Positions 51,564-59,359 of a stretch of 64,000 nt of DNA are shown in pieces. Source of the stretch: Paenibacillus planticolens. Its GTDB lineage: Bacteria; Bacillota; Bacilli; Paenibacillales; NBRC-103111. Numbering within the stretch: position 1 is the first letter of the stretch; every line of letters begins with the position of its first letter. Under the pieces are notes generated by a model, which was not told the DNA's origin, did not search any database, and saw only the letters and a program-made list of their open reading frames with translations. The stretch covers positions 1-64,000 of the forward strand of contig NZ_WHNZ01000083.1 of the NCBI RefSeq assembly GCF_013141725.1, read 5' to 3'. The translations under genes and the position numbers were made by a program.

Positions 51564-52634
51564 CTAAACACGTACAAGCCGATGACCTGCCGCTTTACGC
51601 AGACGATTCATGATCGCTTGACCAATTCCCGTTTCCGGGCAGCCTTCTGCGACAATATAATGAATGTCTTGCAGATCGAATTGTCTTAATGCAGCATACA
51701 GCTCCTGAGCAATCGTTTCCGGCTCAGCTAACGATCCGCAGGCAATAACTAAATCAGCTTCAAAGCGGGAAGCTCTTTCCTCAAAAGTAAGGATTCCGGT
51801 CGATTCCCCTCTTGACTTGGCCGCATGAATGTCACGCTGAATCCAAGCGGCCACGGCATCCGTATCGTCACCAAATACGATATGCATGTACCCCTTCGGC
51901 GCGTAATGCGTATACTTCATGCCCGGAGCACGCGGCGTTTCTGAAGCCTGCACATCTTCCCGTTCCGGCTCATGAATTCGAATAGCCGGCAGCGCGGACT
52001 GCAATTGCTCCGCCGTCACACCGCCAGGACGCAATATATACAGCTGGCCATGAACAAGCTGGATCACCGTCGATTCGACACCGACACCTGTTCCTCCACC
52101 GTCCACAATGCCTCCGATTCGACCGTCAAGGTCTTCTCTAACATGTGATGCCAGTGTCGGACTCGGTCTGCCTGAACGATTTGCACTTGGCGCCGCAATA
52201 GGAAGTTCCGCTTCACGAAGCAGCTGCAGAGCAACCGGATGATCAGGTATTCTTATGCCTACCGTCGTAAGACCGGCCGTCACCAACGGCGAAATGCCGC
52301 CTGGTTTCACAGGCAGCACAATAGTAAGAGGACCTGGCCAGAAAGCTTCCATAAGCCTGCGATGATCAGGCGTGACGCAAGCAGGCTCGATTAAACCTGT
52401 GAGCTGCCGGGTATCAGCGATATGAACGATCAGTGGGTTATCGGATGGTCGTCCTTTGGCTGAAAAAATACGTTCTACCGCTGAGGTATTCGTAGCGTCA
52501 GCTCCCAGCCCGTACACCGTTTCTGTCGGGAAAGCGACGGTGTCTCCGCTCCTCAGAAGCGCTGCCGCTTCCGTTAATTCTCCACCCCTGCCGCTTCCTT
52601 TATCCGGGTCCACTCTCCAATACTTTGTCACCAT
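51564..52634 (-). CDS. ywlC: threonylcarbamoyl-AMP synthase (Sua5/YwlC)
   Basis: 356 residues: an N-terminal YrdC domain (about 18-205; VAFPTETVYGLGADA, SAKGRPSDNPLIVHI, APSANRSGRPSPT) and a C-terminal Sua5 domain joined by the APGMKYTHYAPKG linker. It makes threonylcarbamoyl-AMP for the t6A37 modification of ANN-reading tRNAs. Its position between mntP and spoIIR is as in B. subtilis. Confidence 0.94.
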   Translation of the reverse strand: MVTKYWRVDPDKGSGRGGELTEAAALLRSGDTVAFPTETVYGLGADATNTSAVERIFSAKGRPSDNPLIVHIADTRQLTGLIEPACVTPDHRRLMEAFWPGPLTIVLPVKPGGISPLVTAGLTTVGIRIPDHPVALQLLREAELPIAAPSANRSGRPSPTLASHVREDLDGRIGGIVDGGGTGVGVESTVIQLVHGQLYILRPGGVTAEQLQSALPAIRIHEPEREDVQASETPRAPGMKYTHYAPKGYMHIVFGDDTDAVAAWIQRDIHAAKSRGESTGILTFEERASRFEADLVIACGSLAEPETIAQELYAALRQFDLQDIHYIVAEGCPETGIGQAIMNRLRKAAGHRLVRV

Positions 52635-52668
52635 CTATCATCCTTACTTCCGAAATAAATTCAAGTTA

Positions 52669-53433
52669 TTAACTAAACCATGCAACCACTTTCTTGATCA
52701 TTTCCCAGACAAAAAACTTCACTTCAGGCTGCGAACTAGCAGACTGTACTTGTTCTTTTGTGCTTGATGAACCTGATGTGCTTAATGTGCTTACTTTCGC
52801 TTCTTTGTCCTGTTTAACCGTTGATTGAGCTGCTTTACTGTCTTTGGCTGTTGGCGCAGGTGAAGTTTTGATCTTGTCTTGGCCCTCCGTTTTGGCTACG
52901 ACTGCTGCTGCGGCCACAGCTTCTCCGGAAACAGAGTCTACAAAGCAAAGCGGCGGAAACAACACACACCACCAGTTCTGACCTTCACCGCTGCCAATCG
53001 TGACGCGAAGCGCTTCGTAATCGCCTGCAGGGTACACTTCGTTACCGTACATCTTTGTAGGGAAAGGAACTTTGCCAAGCTCAACCGTATGCGTATAAGT
53101 ATAACCCCGGGCTTCGATCATTTGCCCGACAAGCGCATCGAACTCCGGCAAATGAGCCGTAACCACCGCTCTGGCCTCATCCAGCGAGTGAGGTCCAACG
53201 ACCCAATCCTGCATACGCGCAATAATCGCATCTCGAATCTCACGCTTAAGAGCCTGGTCTTGAGCAGAATCCGAGTTTGCTAGAATCCGCAGCCTAATTG
53301 ACTCTTCCGGTATCGTAGGCGAAATAACCGCCGCATTCGTACGATTAGACTCCCAGCAAGTAATCATAACAATAAGTGCAAAAGCCACGAATAATAAATG
53401 TTTAAATGAATGACGATCCGTTCTTTTTACCAT
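52669..53433 (-). CDS. spoIIR: stage II sporulation protein R
   Basis: 254 residues: a signal or anchor segment (about 12-35), the SpoIIR core (IRLRILANSDSAQDQALKRE, GNEVYPAGDYEALRVTIGSG, NWWCVLFPPLCF) and a Lys/Ser/Thr/Gln-rich linker before a hydrophobic tail. SpoIIR is secreted by the forespore and triggers SpoIIGA to activate pro-sigma-E. The linker of about 55 residues before KFFVWEMIKKVVAWF is longer than the core needs. Confidence 0.93.
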   Translation of the reverse strand: MVKRTDRHSFKHLLFVAFALIVMITCWESNRTNAAVISPTIPEESIRLRILANSDSAQDQALKREIRDAIIARMQDWVVGPHSLDEARAVVTAHLPEFDALVGQMIEARGYTYTHTVELGKVPFPTKMYGNEVYPAGDYEALRVTIGSGEGQNWWCVLFPPLCFVDSVSGEAVAAAAVVAKTEGQDKIKTSPAPTAKDSKAAQSTVKQDKEAKVSTLSTSGSSSTKEQVQSASSQPEVKFFVWEMIKKVVAWFS

Positions 53434-53533
53434 AATGAAAAGCCCCTTTCCCTTCGCTTCTACTAGCCAGTATAGGCAAAAAGAGGAGAGGCTAAACCTA
53501 GTAATCTATTTAAATTTGATAGGATTGGTAGAG

Positions 53534-54418
53534 TCACTTGCTGGGCCGGATCGCGATCACATGGCGATCAATACCCTGCAGATCCGGCACGAACCGGATC
53601 TGCTCCCAATCCGCGGCGGCGCGCAGCATCGCCGCGACAGCCTCCGCCTGCCCGATGCCGACCTCGAACCCGACCACGGTCGGGATTCGCGGCAGCAGCG
53701 GCAGCTGCCCAATCATCCGGCGGTACAGGTCGAGTCCCTCGACACCGCCGAACAAAGCCGTGTGCGGCTCGAACAGCCGCACCTCCGGCATCAGCGCCGG
53801 GAGATCGCCATCAGGAATATACGGTGGGTTGGACACCAGTATATCCGGAGCGATCCGGCGCTGGATATAAGGCTCGAGGAGGTCCCCCTCGAGCCACTCC
53901 ACCCGCGCAGCCACGCCGTGCCGCTGCGCGTTCGAACGGGCCATCTCCAGCGCTGCCGCGGAGATGTCGCTGCCGGCCACGCGCCAGTCCGGGCGCGCGT
54001 GAGCCACGGTCACCGGGATGATACCGCTCCCGGTGCCCACATCCGCAAGCAGCGGAGCCCCTTGCGGGAACAGACGCGAGCCCTCGTGGAGCAAAGCTTC
54101 CACGAGCAGCTCCGTCTCCGGCCGCGGTATCAGCACCGCCGGGCTCACCGCAAACGGAAGGCCGTAGAAATCCTGCTCGCCGGTAATGTACTGCACCGGC
54201 TCACCCGCAGCCTTCCTCTCTACAAGCTGGCGCCATGCATCCGCCAGCTCCACCGGAAACTGTTCCTGGAAGCGGAACAGCAGCTCTGTCCTGCTGCAGC
54301 CCAATAGATGCTGCAGCAAAAGCTCCACACAGGAAGCCGCTTCCGCCACGCCCAGCTTCCCTAAAAAAGAAGAAGCCTCTACATAGGCTTCTCTAATCGT
54401 CATCGAGGCAGTCGGCAT
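53534..54418 (-). CDS. prmC: release factor glutamine methyltransferase PrmC
   Basis: 294 residues. The SAM motif DVGTGSGIIPVTVA and the catalytic VSNPPYIP are intact. PrmC methylates the GGQ glutamine of release factors. Its ATG shares a base with the prfA stop codon (TGATG), so translation is coupled; a GTG three bases earlier is possible. Much of the gene (53580-54150) is clearly G+C-richer than its surroundings. Confidence 0.95.
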   Translation of the reverse strand: MPTASMTIREAYVEASSFLGKLGVAEAASCVELLLQHLLGCSRTELLFRFQEQFPVELADAWRQLVERKAAGEPVQYITGEQDFYGLPFAVSPAVLIPRPETELLVEALLHEGSRLFPQGAPLLADVGTGSGIIPVTVAHARPDWRVAGSDISAAALEMARSNAQRHGVAARVEWLEGDLLEPYIQRRIAPDILVSNPPYIPDGDLPALMPEVRLFEPHTALFGGVEGLDLYRRMIGQLPLLPRIPTVVGFEVGIGQAEAVAAMLRAAADWEQIRFVPDLQGIDRHVIAIRPSK

Positions 54419-55494
54419 CACATTGCCTGCTCCCCTTTATCTAAAGCATCGGACTGTGCAGCAATAGTTAGTGCAGAAACAATCTCCGCCATATCGCCGT
54501 TTAGAACAGTTTCCAAACGATGCAAAGTCAAGCCGATCCGGTGATCCGTAATCCGGCTTTGCGGGAAGTTGTACGTGCGAATCCGCTCCGAACGGTCACC
54601 TGTCCCGACTTTGCTTTTACGCTCACCTGAGTATTTCGCTTCCTCTTCCTCACGTATCTTATCCGAAATCCGTGCACGCAGTACGCGAAGCGCTTGCTCC
54701 TTATTGGAGTTTTGCGATTTGCCGTCCTGACATGTCGCAACAATGCCCGTAGGCACGTGCGTCACGCGAACCGCTGATTTCGTTGTATTAACGGACTGAC
54801 CGCCCGCTCCGCTGGAGCAGAACGTATCTACGCGAATATCCGCATCATGAATGACGATCTCAACATCTTCCGCTTCCGGCATCACAACAACCGTGGACGT
54901 TGACGTATGAATACGTCCGCCTGATTCGGTTACTGGAATACGCTGCACACGGTGCGCTCCGCTCTCAAACTTCAGCTTGCTATAAGCGCCTTTACCCGTA
55001 ATCATGAAAATAATCTCTTTGAATCCGCCCAAATCATTGACGGAAGCATCCAGAATTTCCGTTTTCCAGCCTTGCCCGTCCGCATAACGCGTATACATCC
55101 GGTACAAGTCACCTGCGAACAGCGCAGCTTCATCGCCGCCTGCCGCTCCGCGAATTTCAACGATGACGTTCTTATCGTCATTCGGGTCTTTTGGCATCAT
55201 GAGTACTCTAAGCTGTTCTTCTAGATTAGCAGACTGTTCGCTTAGCTCTTCGATCTCCATTTTAACCATTTCACGCATTTCATCGTCCAGCTTCTCGTTC
55301 TGCATCGCTTTCGCGTCTGCCAGCTGCTCGCTCACGCTCTTATATTCATTATAAGCATCGTAGGCTTCCTGAAGATCGGATTGTTCCTTCGAATACTCTC
55401 TAAGCTTCTTCGTATCACTCGTTACATCCGGGTCACACAGCAGCTCGCTTAATTTCTCATAGCGGTCCACAATGGACTGAAGTCGATCCAACAT
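54418..55494 (-). CDS. prfA: peptide chain release factor 1
   Basis: 358 residues. The GGQ loop is in SSGAGGQSVNTTKSAVRVTH. The stop-codon recognition region reads NFPQSRITDHR. RF1 ends translation at UAA and UAG. Confidence 0.97.
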   Translation of the reverse strand: MLDRLQSIVDRYEKLSELLCDPDVTSDTKKLREYSKEQSDLQEAYDAYNEYKSVSEQLADAKAMQNEKLDDEMREMVKMEIEELSEQSANLEEQLRVLMMPKDPNDDKNVIVEIRGAAGGDEAALFAGDLYRMYTRYADGQGWKTEILDASVNDLGGFKEIIFMITGKGAYSKLKFESGAHRVQRIPVTESGGRIHTSTSTVVVMPEAEDVEIVIHDADIRVDTFCSSGAGGQSVNTTKSAVRVTHVPTGIVATCQDGKSQNSNKEQALRVLRARISDKIREEEEAKYSGERKSKVGTGDRSERIRTYNFPQSRITDHRIGLTLHRLETVLNGDMAEIVSALTIAAQSDALDKGEQAM

Positions 55495-55526
55495 AACGGA
55501 TCACTCCTTTCTTTATTTTTTATGGG

Positions 55527-56627
55527 TTACACATTAAATCTGAAATGCATAACGTCGCCGTCATTCACCACGTACTCTTTGCCTTCCAGACGCACTTGCC
55601 CTTTTTCTTTCGCGCCATTCATGGAGCCAGCCGTTACCAAATCCGTATAAGACACAACCTCGGCACGAATAAATCCACGCTCGAAATCAGTATGAATCAC
55701 GCCAGCCGCTTGAGGAGCTTTCGTTCCTTTGCGGATCGTCCAAGCTCTTACTTCCTGCACCCCAGCCGTAAAATACGTATATAAGCCAAGCTTGCGATAA
55801 GCTGCTTTAATCAATCTATTCAAGCCGGACTCTTGAAGTCCCAACTCTTCCAAGAACATCGCTTTTTCTTCGTCTTCGAGTTCAGCAATCTCGGATTCTA
55901 CCTTCGCGCTGATCGAAACAACTTCGTTGTTTTCTTTCGCAGCGTATTCCTGAACGATTTTGACGAACGGATTCTCATCCGCTGTTGCTACTTCATCTTC
56001 ACTCACGTTTGCCGCATAAAGCACAGGCTTCATGGTCAGCAAATGAAGATCGCGTACAAGCAGCTTCTCATCATCGCTCAAATCAATGCTGCGCGCCGGC
56101 AGATCGTTATAGAGAGCTTCCTTGATGCGTTCCAGACACTCAACCTCAGCTGCGACCTTCTTGTCGCCGCCTTTCAGGTTTTTGCGGGAGCGCTCGATCT
56201 TTTTCTCCACGGATTCAATGTCAGCCAAAATCAATTCGAGATTAATCGTCTCGATATCGCCAATCGGATCCACTTTACCGGATACGTGGGTAATATTATC
56301 ATCCTCAAAACAACGGACAACATGCACGATCGCATCTACTTCACGAATGTGTGCCAAAAATTTATTTCCAAGCCCTTCGCCTTTGCTCGCGCCCTTTACC
56401 AAACCCGCAATATCAACGAATTCAAAGGCGGTCGGGACAATGCTTTTAGGGACAATCATCTCTACCAGCTTATGCATTCTCTCGTCCGGTACTTCAACTA
56501 CCCCAACATTCGGATCTATCGTACAGAACGGATAGTTCGCAGATTCTGCCCCCGCCTGTGTAATTGCATTAAACAATGTCGATTTTCCTACGTTCGGTAG
56601 ACCGACGATACCTGCTTTCAAAGCCAT
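55527..56627 (-). CDS. ychF: redox-regulated ATPase YchF
   Basis: 366 residues. Walker A GLPNVGKST is normal, while the base-recognition motif is NVSE in place of NKxD, the change that makes YchF an ATPase. A coiled-coil middle and a C-terminal TGS domain (AWTIRKGTKAPQAAGVIHTD) follow. It is a ribosome-associated stress regulator. Confidence 0.96.
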   Translation of the reverse strand: MALKAGIVGLPNVGKSTLFNAITQAGAESANYPFCTIDPNVGVVEVPDERMHKLVEMIVPKSIVPTAFEFVDIAGLVKGASKGEGLGNKFLAHIREVDAIVHVVRCFEDDNITHVSGKVDPIGDIETINLELILADIESVEKKIERSRKNLKGGDKKVAAEVECLERIKEALYNDLPARSIDLSDDEKLLVRDLHLLTMKPVLYAANVSEDEVATADENPFVKIVQEYAAKENNEVVSISAKVESEIAELEDEEKAMFLEELGLQESGLNRLIKAAYRKLGLYTYFTAGVQEVRAWTIRKGTKAPQAAGVIHTDFERGFIRAEVVSYTDLVTAGSMNGAKEKGQVRLEGKEYVVNDGDVMHFRFNV

Positions 56628-56688
56628 TGTAGTTACAACTCCTTAATTTTCAAAAATCATCCTTCTTATTATATAGTACTTGGAACGC

Positions 56689-56708
56689 AAAAAAAAGCCT
56701 GAAGGCTA
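56689..56708 (-). terminator. terminator of the PilZ gene, overlapping its stop codon
   Basis: AGCCT-TC-AGGCT followed by eight T on the minus strand; the first bases of the stem belong to the stop codon. Confidence 0.75.
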
Positions 56709-57440
56709 TTGATTAGCCGCAGACTTTTTTTCCAGCGCTTTTTTCGTTTCATTTTCCCGCTTCTGGACGAAATAGGTTTCGATCTGATTTTTTAAAATAA
56801 AGCCGCGCAGCGCGTTCGTTTTCTCTTCCGGTATGGAGATAAAGCTTGCCCCGTAGTAATAACCTTCATTCGTTTTTTCTTGCCGAACAATTTCCATTGT
56901 GCATGGCACCAAAAAGCCCAAAATCAACTCCACTTCAAGCTGGGAATGCTTTTGGATGACCTTTTCAAGCATAGCGTTCTCGTTGATTGTGAAACCTAGG
57001 CCGTTGACGGATATATTTTTGATAGAGAACCTGATAGGGTCATCGAATTGATGTTTATTCCGCTTATTTTTGTCTTGAAGTCCGAAAAGCAGCCCCTCAT
57101 TCTTCACATCCACGCGAGGGAACTCCCTTTTCTCCGTAAATTTCCTGCGGTTTTCAGGCGGATTCAGGACAATGAGAGAGCCCTGCTCCTTGGCCACGAC
57201 CGTTGTCTCTATGACAAACAGCCCGGACCTCGTATAGACGGTCATTTTACATTTATCGCCCAGCGCAAAATTATCATATTCCGGCAGCTCCACCTCAATA
57301 ATATCACCGAGCGCATACGTCAGCACGCCTGTAGCAACGAAATCGTCCTTGCTCAGCATCGCTTTGCTTTCAATCATGACATCAGCGTCGTACCCTTCTT
57401 TGCTGCCATAAAACTTCATAGCTTTTTGTCTGCTCGCCAT
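56706..57440 (-). CDS. PilZ domain c-di-GMP receptor with N-terminal YcgR-like domain
   Basis: 244 residues, or 237 if the ATG at 57419 is used. The N-terminal half (about 20-100) is a YcgR-like beta domain. The PilZ domain begins with the RRKFTEKREFPR arginine motif and continues to NISVNGLGF (D/NxSxxG), so it should bind cyclic di-GMP. YcgR/YpfB proteins brake the flagellar motor. The gene is preceded by a class I c-di-GMP riboswitch, so both its synthesis and its activity appear tied to the same messenger. The ATG at 57440 has only a weak, distant AGGTG; the ATG at 57419 overlaps the stop of a ten-codon upstream ORF. Confidence 0.88.
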   Translation of the reverse strand: MASRQKAMKFYGSKEGYDADVMIESKAMLSKDDFVATGVLTYALGDIIEVELPEYDNFALGDKCKMTVYTRSGLFVIETTVVAKEQGSLIVLNPPENRRKFTEKREFPRVDVKNEGLLFGLQDKNKRNKHQFDDPIRFSIKNISVNGLGFTINENAMLEKVIQKHSQLEVELILGFLVPCTMEIVRQEKTNEGYYYGASFISIPEEKTNALRGFILKNQIETYFVQKRENETKKALEKKSAANQ

Positions 57441-57448
57441 TTGTTCAT
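57416..57448 (-). CDS. possible ten-codon leader ORF coupled to the PilZ gene
   Basis: An ATG at 57448 stands nine bases after a strong GGAGG and opens MNKWRADKKL, ending in TGA. That stop overlaps the ATG at 57419 of the PilZ frame in an ATGA arrangement. It could be the reinitiation device by which the PilZ protein is translated. Alternatively the strong site simply serves the ATG at 57440 from afar. Confidence 0.35.
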   Translation of the reverse strand: MNKWRADKKL

Positions 57449-57475
57449 CAACACCTTCCTCCGTGTTCCTTATAT

Positions 57476-57515
57476 AAAAAAATAGACTGCCCCTTTACCG
57501 CGGGAACAGCCTATT
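57476..57515 (-). terminator. expression-platform terminator of the c-di-GMP riboswitch
   Basis: AATAGGCTG pairs with CAGTCTATT and TCCC with GGGG around a small loop, then a T-run on the minus strand. Its 5' half (GGTAATAGGCTGT, 57506-57518) can instead pair with the aptamer's 3' strand (ACAGCCT..TTACC, 57544-57557). Confidence 0.85.
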
Positions 57516-57536
57516 ACCTCAACCCAAAAAAGCATC

Positions 57537-57628
57537 GATTTTCGGTAACCAGGCTGTCATAGTTCCATGGAACGGTAGACCCTCAGCTTTGCGTCCTTGC
57601 CTTTCGGCAAGTTTGCCATTATCGAATC
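57537..57628 (-). ncRNA. class I cyclic-di-GMP (GEMM) riboswitch upstream of the PilZ gene
   Basis: On the minus strand the conserved GEMM blocks appear in order: AATGGCAAAC, a TTGCC-GAAA-GGCAA tetraloop hairpin, GGACGCAAAGC, GGGTCTACCG, and AGCCTGGTTACCGA. The GAAA loop and its receptor region are as in known class I aptamers. The closing P1 stem is roughly GATTCG with CGAAAATC. A terminator lies 21 bases beyond the aptamer. The competing antiterminator predicts an OFF switch: c-di-GMP stabilises the aptamer, freeing the terminator. Confidence 0.92.
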
Positions 57629-57689
57629 CTGCAAATGAAATTCATACTTATCTCGTTCTTTATGGTCTAAAAGACCTACGTTACTTCTC

Positions 57690-57718
57690 ATTATACGGAT
57701 GGCAGATCTTATTATCAA
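57690..57718 (-). promoter_or_regulatory. sigma-A promoter of the riboswitch-pilZ transcript
   Basis: TTGATA (57713-57718), 17 bases, TATAAT (57690-57695) on the minus strand, about 60 bases before the aptamer. Five of six and six of six consensus matches. Confidence 0.8.
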
Positions 57719-57771
57719 CTAAATCTCTTGCATACGGATTGTATTTGTTGTATGAATGTAAAAAGAATTAC

Positions 57772-57895
57772 ATATCCACAACTTTTTAAGTTATACACAT
57801 TGTTATCCACAGGTTGTTAACAACGAATATTTGTTCGATTCCTTGTACACATGTGGATAAGATTATTTTTAGCGAGGTGTCCCCCTGTGGATGAA
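57772..57895. other. DnaA-box cluster upstream of tadA
   Basis: Within 125 bases: ATATCCACA (57772), TTATACACA (57791), perfect TTATCCACA (57803), perfect inverted TGTGGATAA (57852), and TGTGGATGA across the tadA start (57887). The surrounding sequence is A+T-rich. No dnaA, dnaN or rpmH gene is in the window, so this is not the usual chromosomal origin context. Confidence 0.65.
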
Positions 57896-58363
57896 CATAA
57901 TGAGCATAATGAACATATTCCCTGGATGAAAGCAGCTATTGAAGAAGCACGGAAAGCCGAAGCCATTCGCGAGGTGCCCATCGGCGCTGTTGTTGTCCAT
58001 CAAGGTCAAATTATCGGCCGCGGCTACAATCTTCGTGAAACCACGCTGGATCCTCTGGCTCATGCTGAAATGATTGCCATTAAGCAGGCTAGCGAGCACC
58101 TGCAAGCTTGGCGTTTGCTCGACTGCAAGCTCTACGTCACGTTGGAGCCTTGTCCGATGTGTGCGGGAGCCATTGTCCAAGCGCGGGTTCCGCAGGTGAT
58201 CTACGGTACGACCGATCCCAAAGCCGGCTGCGCGGGAACGCTGATGAACCTGCTGCAGGAGGACCGGTTCAATCACCGGGTTGATGTGGTTAGCGGCGTG
58301 CTGCAGGCGGAGTGCGCGACGATGCTGACGCAGTTTTTCCGCAAGCTGCGGGGGAAGGAGTAG
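57887..58363 (+). CDS. tadA: tRNA-specific adenosine deaminase TadA
   Basis: 158 residues from a GTG at 57887, with GCGAGGTG upstream; a longer ATG frame (57851) has no site. Zinc and catalytic residues are His59 and Glu61 (HAEM), Cys89 and Cys92 (PCPMCAG). TadA makes inosine at the wobble position of tRNA-Arg(ACG). The N-terminus carries a short repeated HNE stretch (DEHNEHNEH). A tRNA-Arg of another anticodon follows. Confidence 0.94.
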   Translation: MDEHNEHNEHIPWMKAAIEEARKAEAIREVPIGAVVVHQGQIIGRGYNLRETTLDPLAHAEMIAIKQASEHLQAWRLLDCKLYVTLEPCPMCAGAIVQARVPQVIYGTTDPKAGCAGTLMNLLQEDRFNHRVDVVSGVLQAECATMLTQFFRKLRGKE

Positions 58364-58422
58364 GCGTTCCCACGAGCTCATTTTTTTAGCGGCACAAGAT
58401 AAAATGTGGCCACCCAAAAAAG

Positions 58423-58451
58423 TTGCGCTACACAAGGCTTCGTGCTATCAT
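58423..58451 (+). promoter_or_regulatory. candidate promoter of the tRNA-Arg gene
   Basis: TTGCGC (58423-58428), 17 bases, TATCAT (58446-58451), ending 12 bases before the tRNA. Confidence 0.6.
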
Positions 58452-58463
58452 AATCCTTGCTAT

Positions 58464-58537
58464 GCGCCCGTAGCTCAGCAGGATAGAGCAACAGTTTCCT
58501 AAACTGTAGGCCGGATGTTCGAATCATCTCGGGCGCG
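58464..58537 (+). tRNA. tRNA-Arg, anticodon CCT
   Basis: 74 bases. Acceptor GCGCCCG/CGGGCGC, D-arm GCTC/GAGC, anticodon arm ACAGT-TTCCTAA-ACTGT giving anticodon CCT (reads AGG), T-arm GGATG-TTCGAAT-CATCT with one G-T pair. The CCA end is not encoded. Confidence 0.95.
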
Positions 58538-58574
58538 TTTACTTAGAAGCGTGAATAAGGGTACCCGGAATAAA

Positions 58575-58751
58575 GGAACCACAGGGCGCTATTTAGGTCC
58601 AAAGCGGAGTTTCGGGTGCTAATGCGGAACTACAGGGTCTTATTTCAGCAAATAGAGCTCATTCCAACTCCGAATGGCCAAATAGAGGACCACAGTTCCC
58701 TCTCGCGCGTTGAAAGGACTATTCTTGCTAAAATAGCGCCCTGTAGTTCCC
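58575..58751. repeat. repeat family A, copy 3 (after tRNA-Arg)
   Basis: Forward units at 58575-58594 (GGAACCACAGGGCGCTATTT) and 58626-58645 (GGAACTACAGGGTCTTATTT). Inverted units at 58680-58700 (AAATAGAGGACCACAGTTCC...) and 58731-58751 (AAATAGCGCCCTGTAGTTCC...). The outer pair share the unusual GGGCGC/GCGCCC variant. An extra partial inverted unit lies at 58649-58664. Confidence 0.8.
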
Positions 58752-58839
58752 TATATATGAGCGCCAGTGCTCACACTTCGCACAAATAGAAAGTGTAGGC
58801 TTCTTCGCTTGAATCTTACTCAACCCTCACATGAAAATC

Positions 58840-58876
58840 AAGACGCTTAGGATTATTCCTAAGCGTCTTTTATTTT
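58840..58876 (+). terminator. strong hairpin terminator
   Basis: AAGACGCTTAGG pairs perfectly with CCTAAGCGTCTT around ATTATT, followed by TTATTTT on the plus strand. It would end a transcript coming from tRNA-Arg through the family A repeat. Confidence 0.8.
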
Positions 58877-59005
58877 CTGCCTATGTCAGTTAAACCACAA
58901 AAAGCAACTTCACTCCACAGGGACAAACAGTTAAGCCTGACTAAAAAATCCAATCAACAGAGTTATCTTCACTGTCCTGTTCTTCTTTTTTAGCGCCCGT
59001 CCACA

Positions 59006-59024
59006 TGTGAATAAACTATCCACA
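59006..59024. other. pair of DnaA-like boxes
   Basis: TGTGAATAA (inverted TTATTCACA, 59006-59014) faces CTATCCACA (59016-59024). Confidence 0.45.
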
Positions 59025-59173
59025 TATCCCGGCAAATAAATCAGCGTAATCAACATGAGCACAAGTAAGACCTTTTTCAAACGATATTAACAATGAAAAA
59101 GAGGGAGGGTCCTCCCAAAATGAGCAGGGGTACTCTGACTCTGAGCGCGAGGTCTCAGGCAATAGCACATCCT

Positions 59174-59359
59174 ATGTTGTACGTTATGCAACAAAATGAC
59201 TGAAATCCGGCCATAACGCTGATCTTCATTGTACTTTGTGCAACGTTTTGGAGGGGGAGGAGAGGTTATCGAAGCATAGAGGTCAAAATGAGTGTACTTT
59301 GTGCAATGAAGATGACGATGGAGAGGAAAAAGCCGCTTCTGCATTGTACAAAGTACAAT
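59174..59359. repeat. repeat family B, four 17-base quasi-palindromes
   Basis: Copies at 59175 (TGTTGTACGTTATGCAACA), 59228 (ATTGTACTTTGTGCAAC), 59291 (AGTGTACTTTGTGCAAT) and 59343 (ATTGTACAAAGTACAAT). The starts are 53, 63 and 52 bases apart. The last copy is close to a perfect palindrome. Confidence 0.75.

Noticed and set aside
53435..54307. 290-codon open frame opposite prmC
   Set aside because: Shadow caused by the G+C-rich codon use of prmC; Arg/His-rich, no family resemblance.
57772..57895. Chromosomal oriC
   Set aside because: Boxes are present, but dnaA, dnaN and rpmH are absent; reported only as a DnaA-box cluster.
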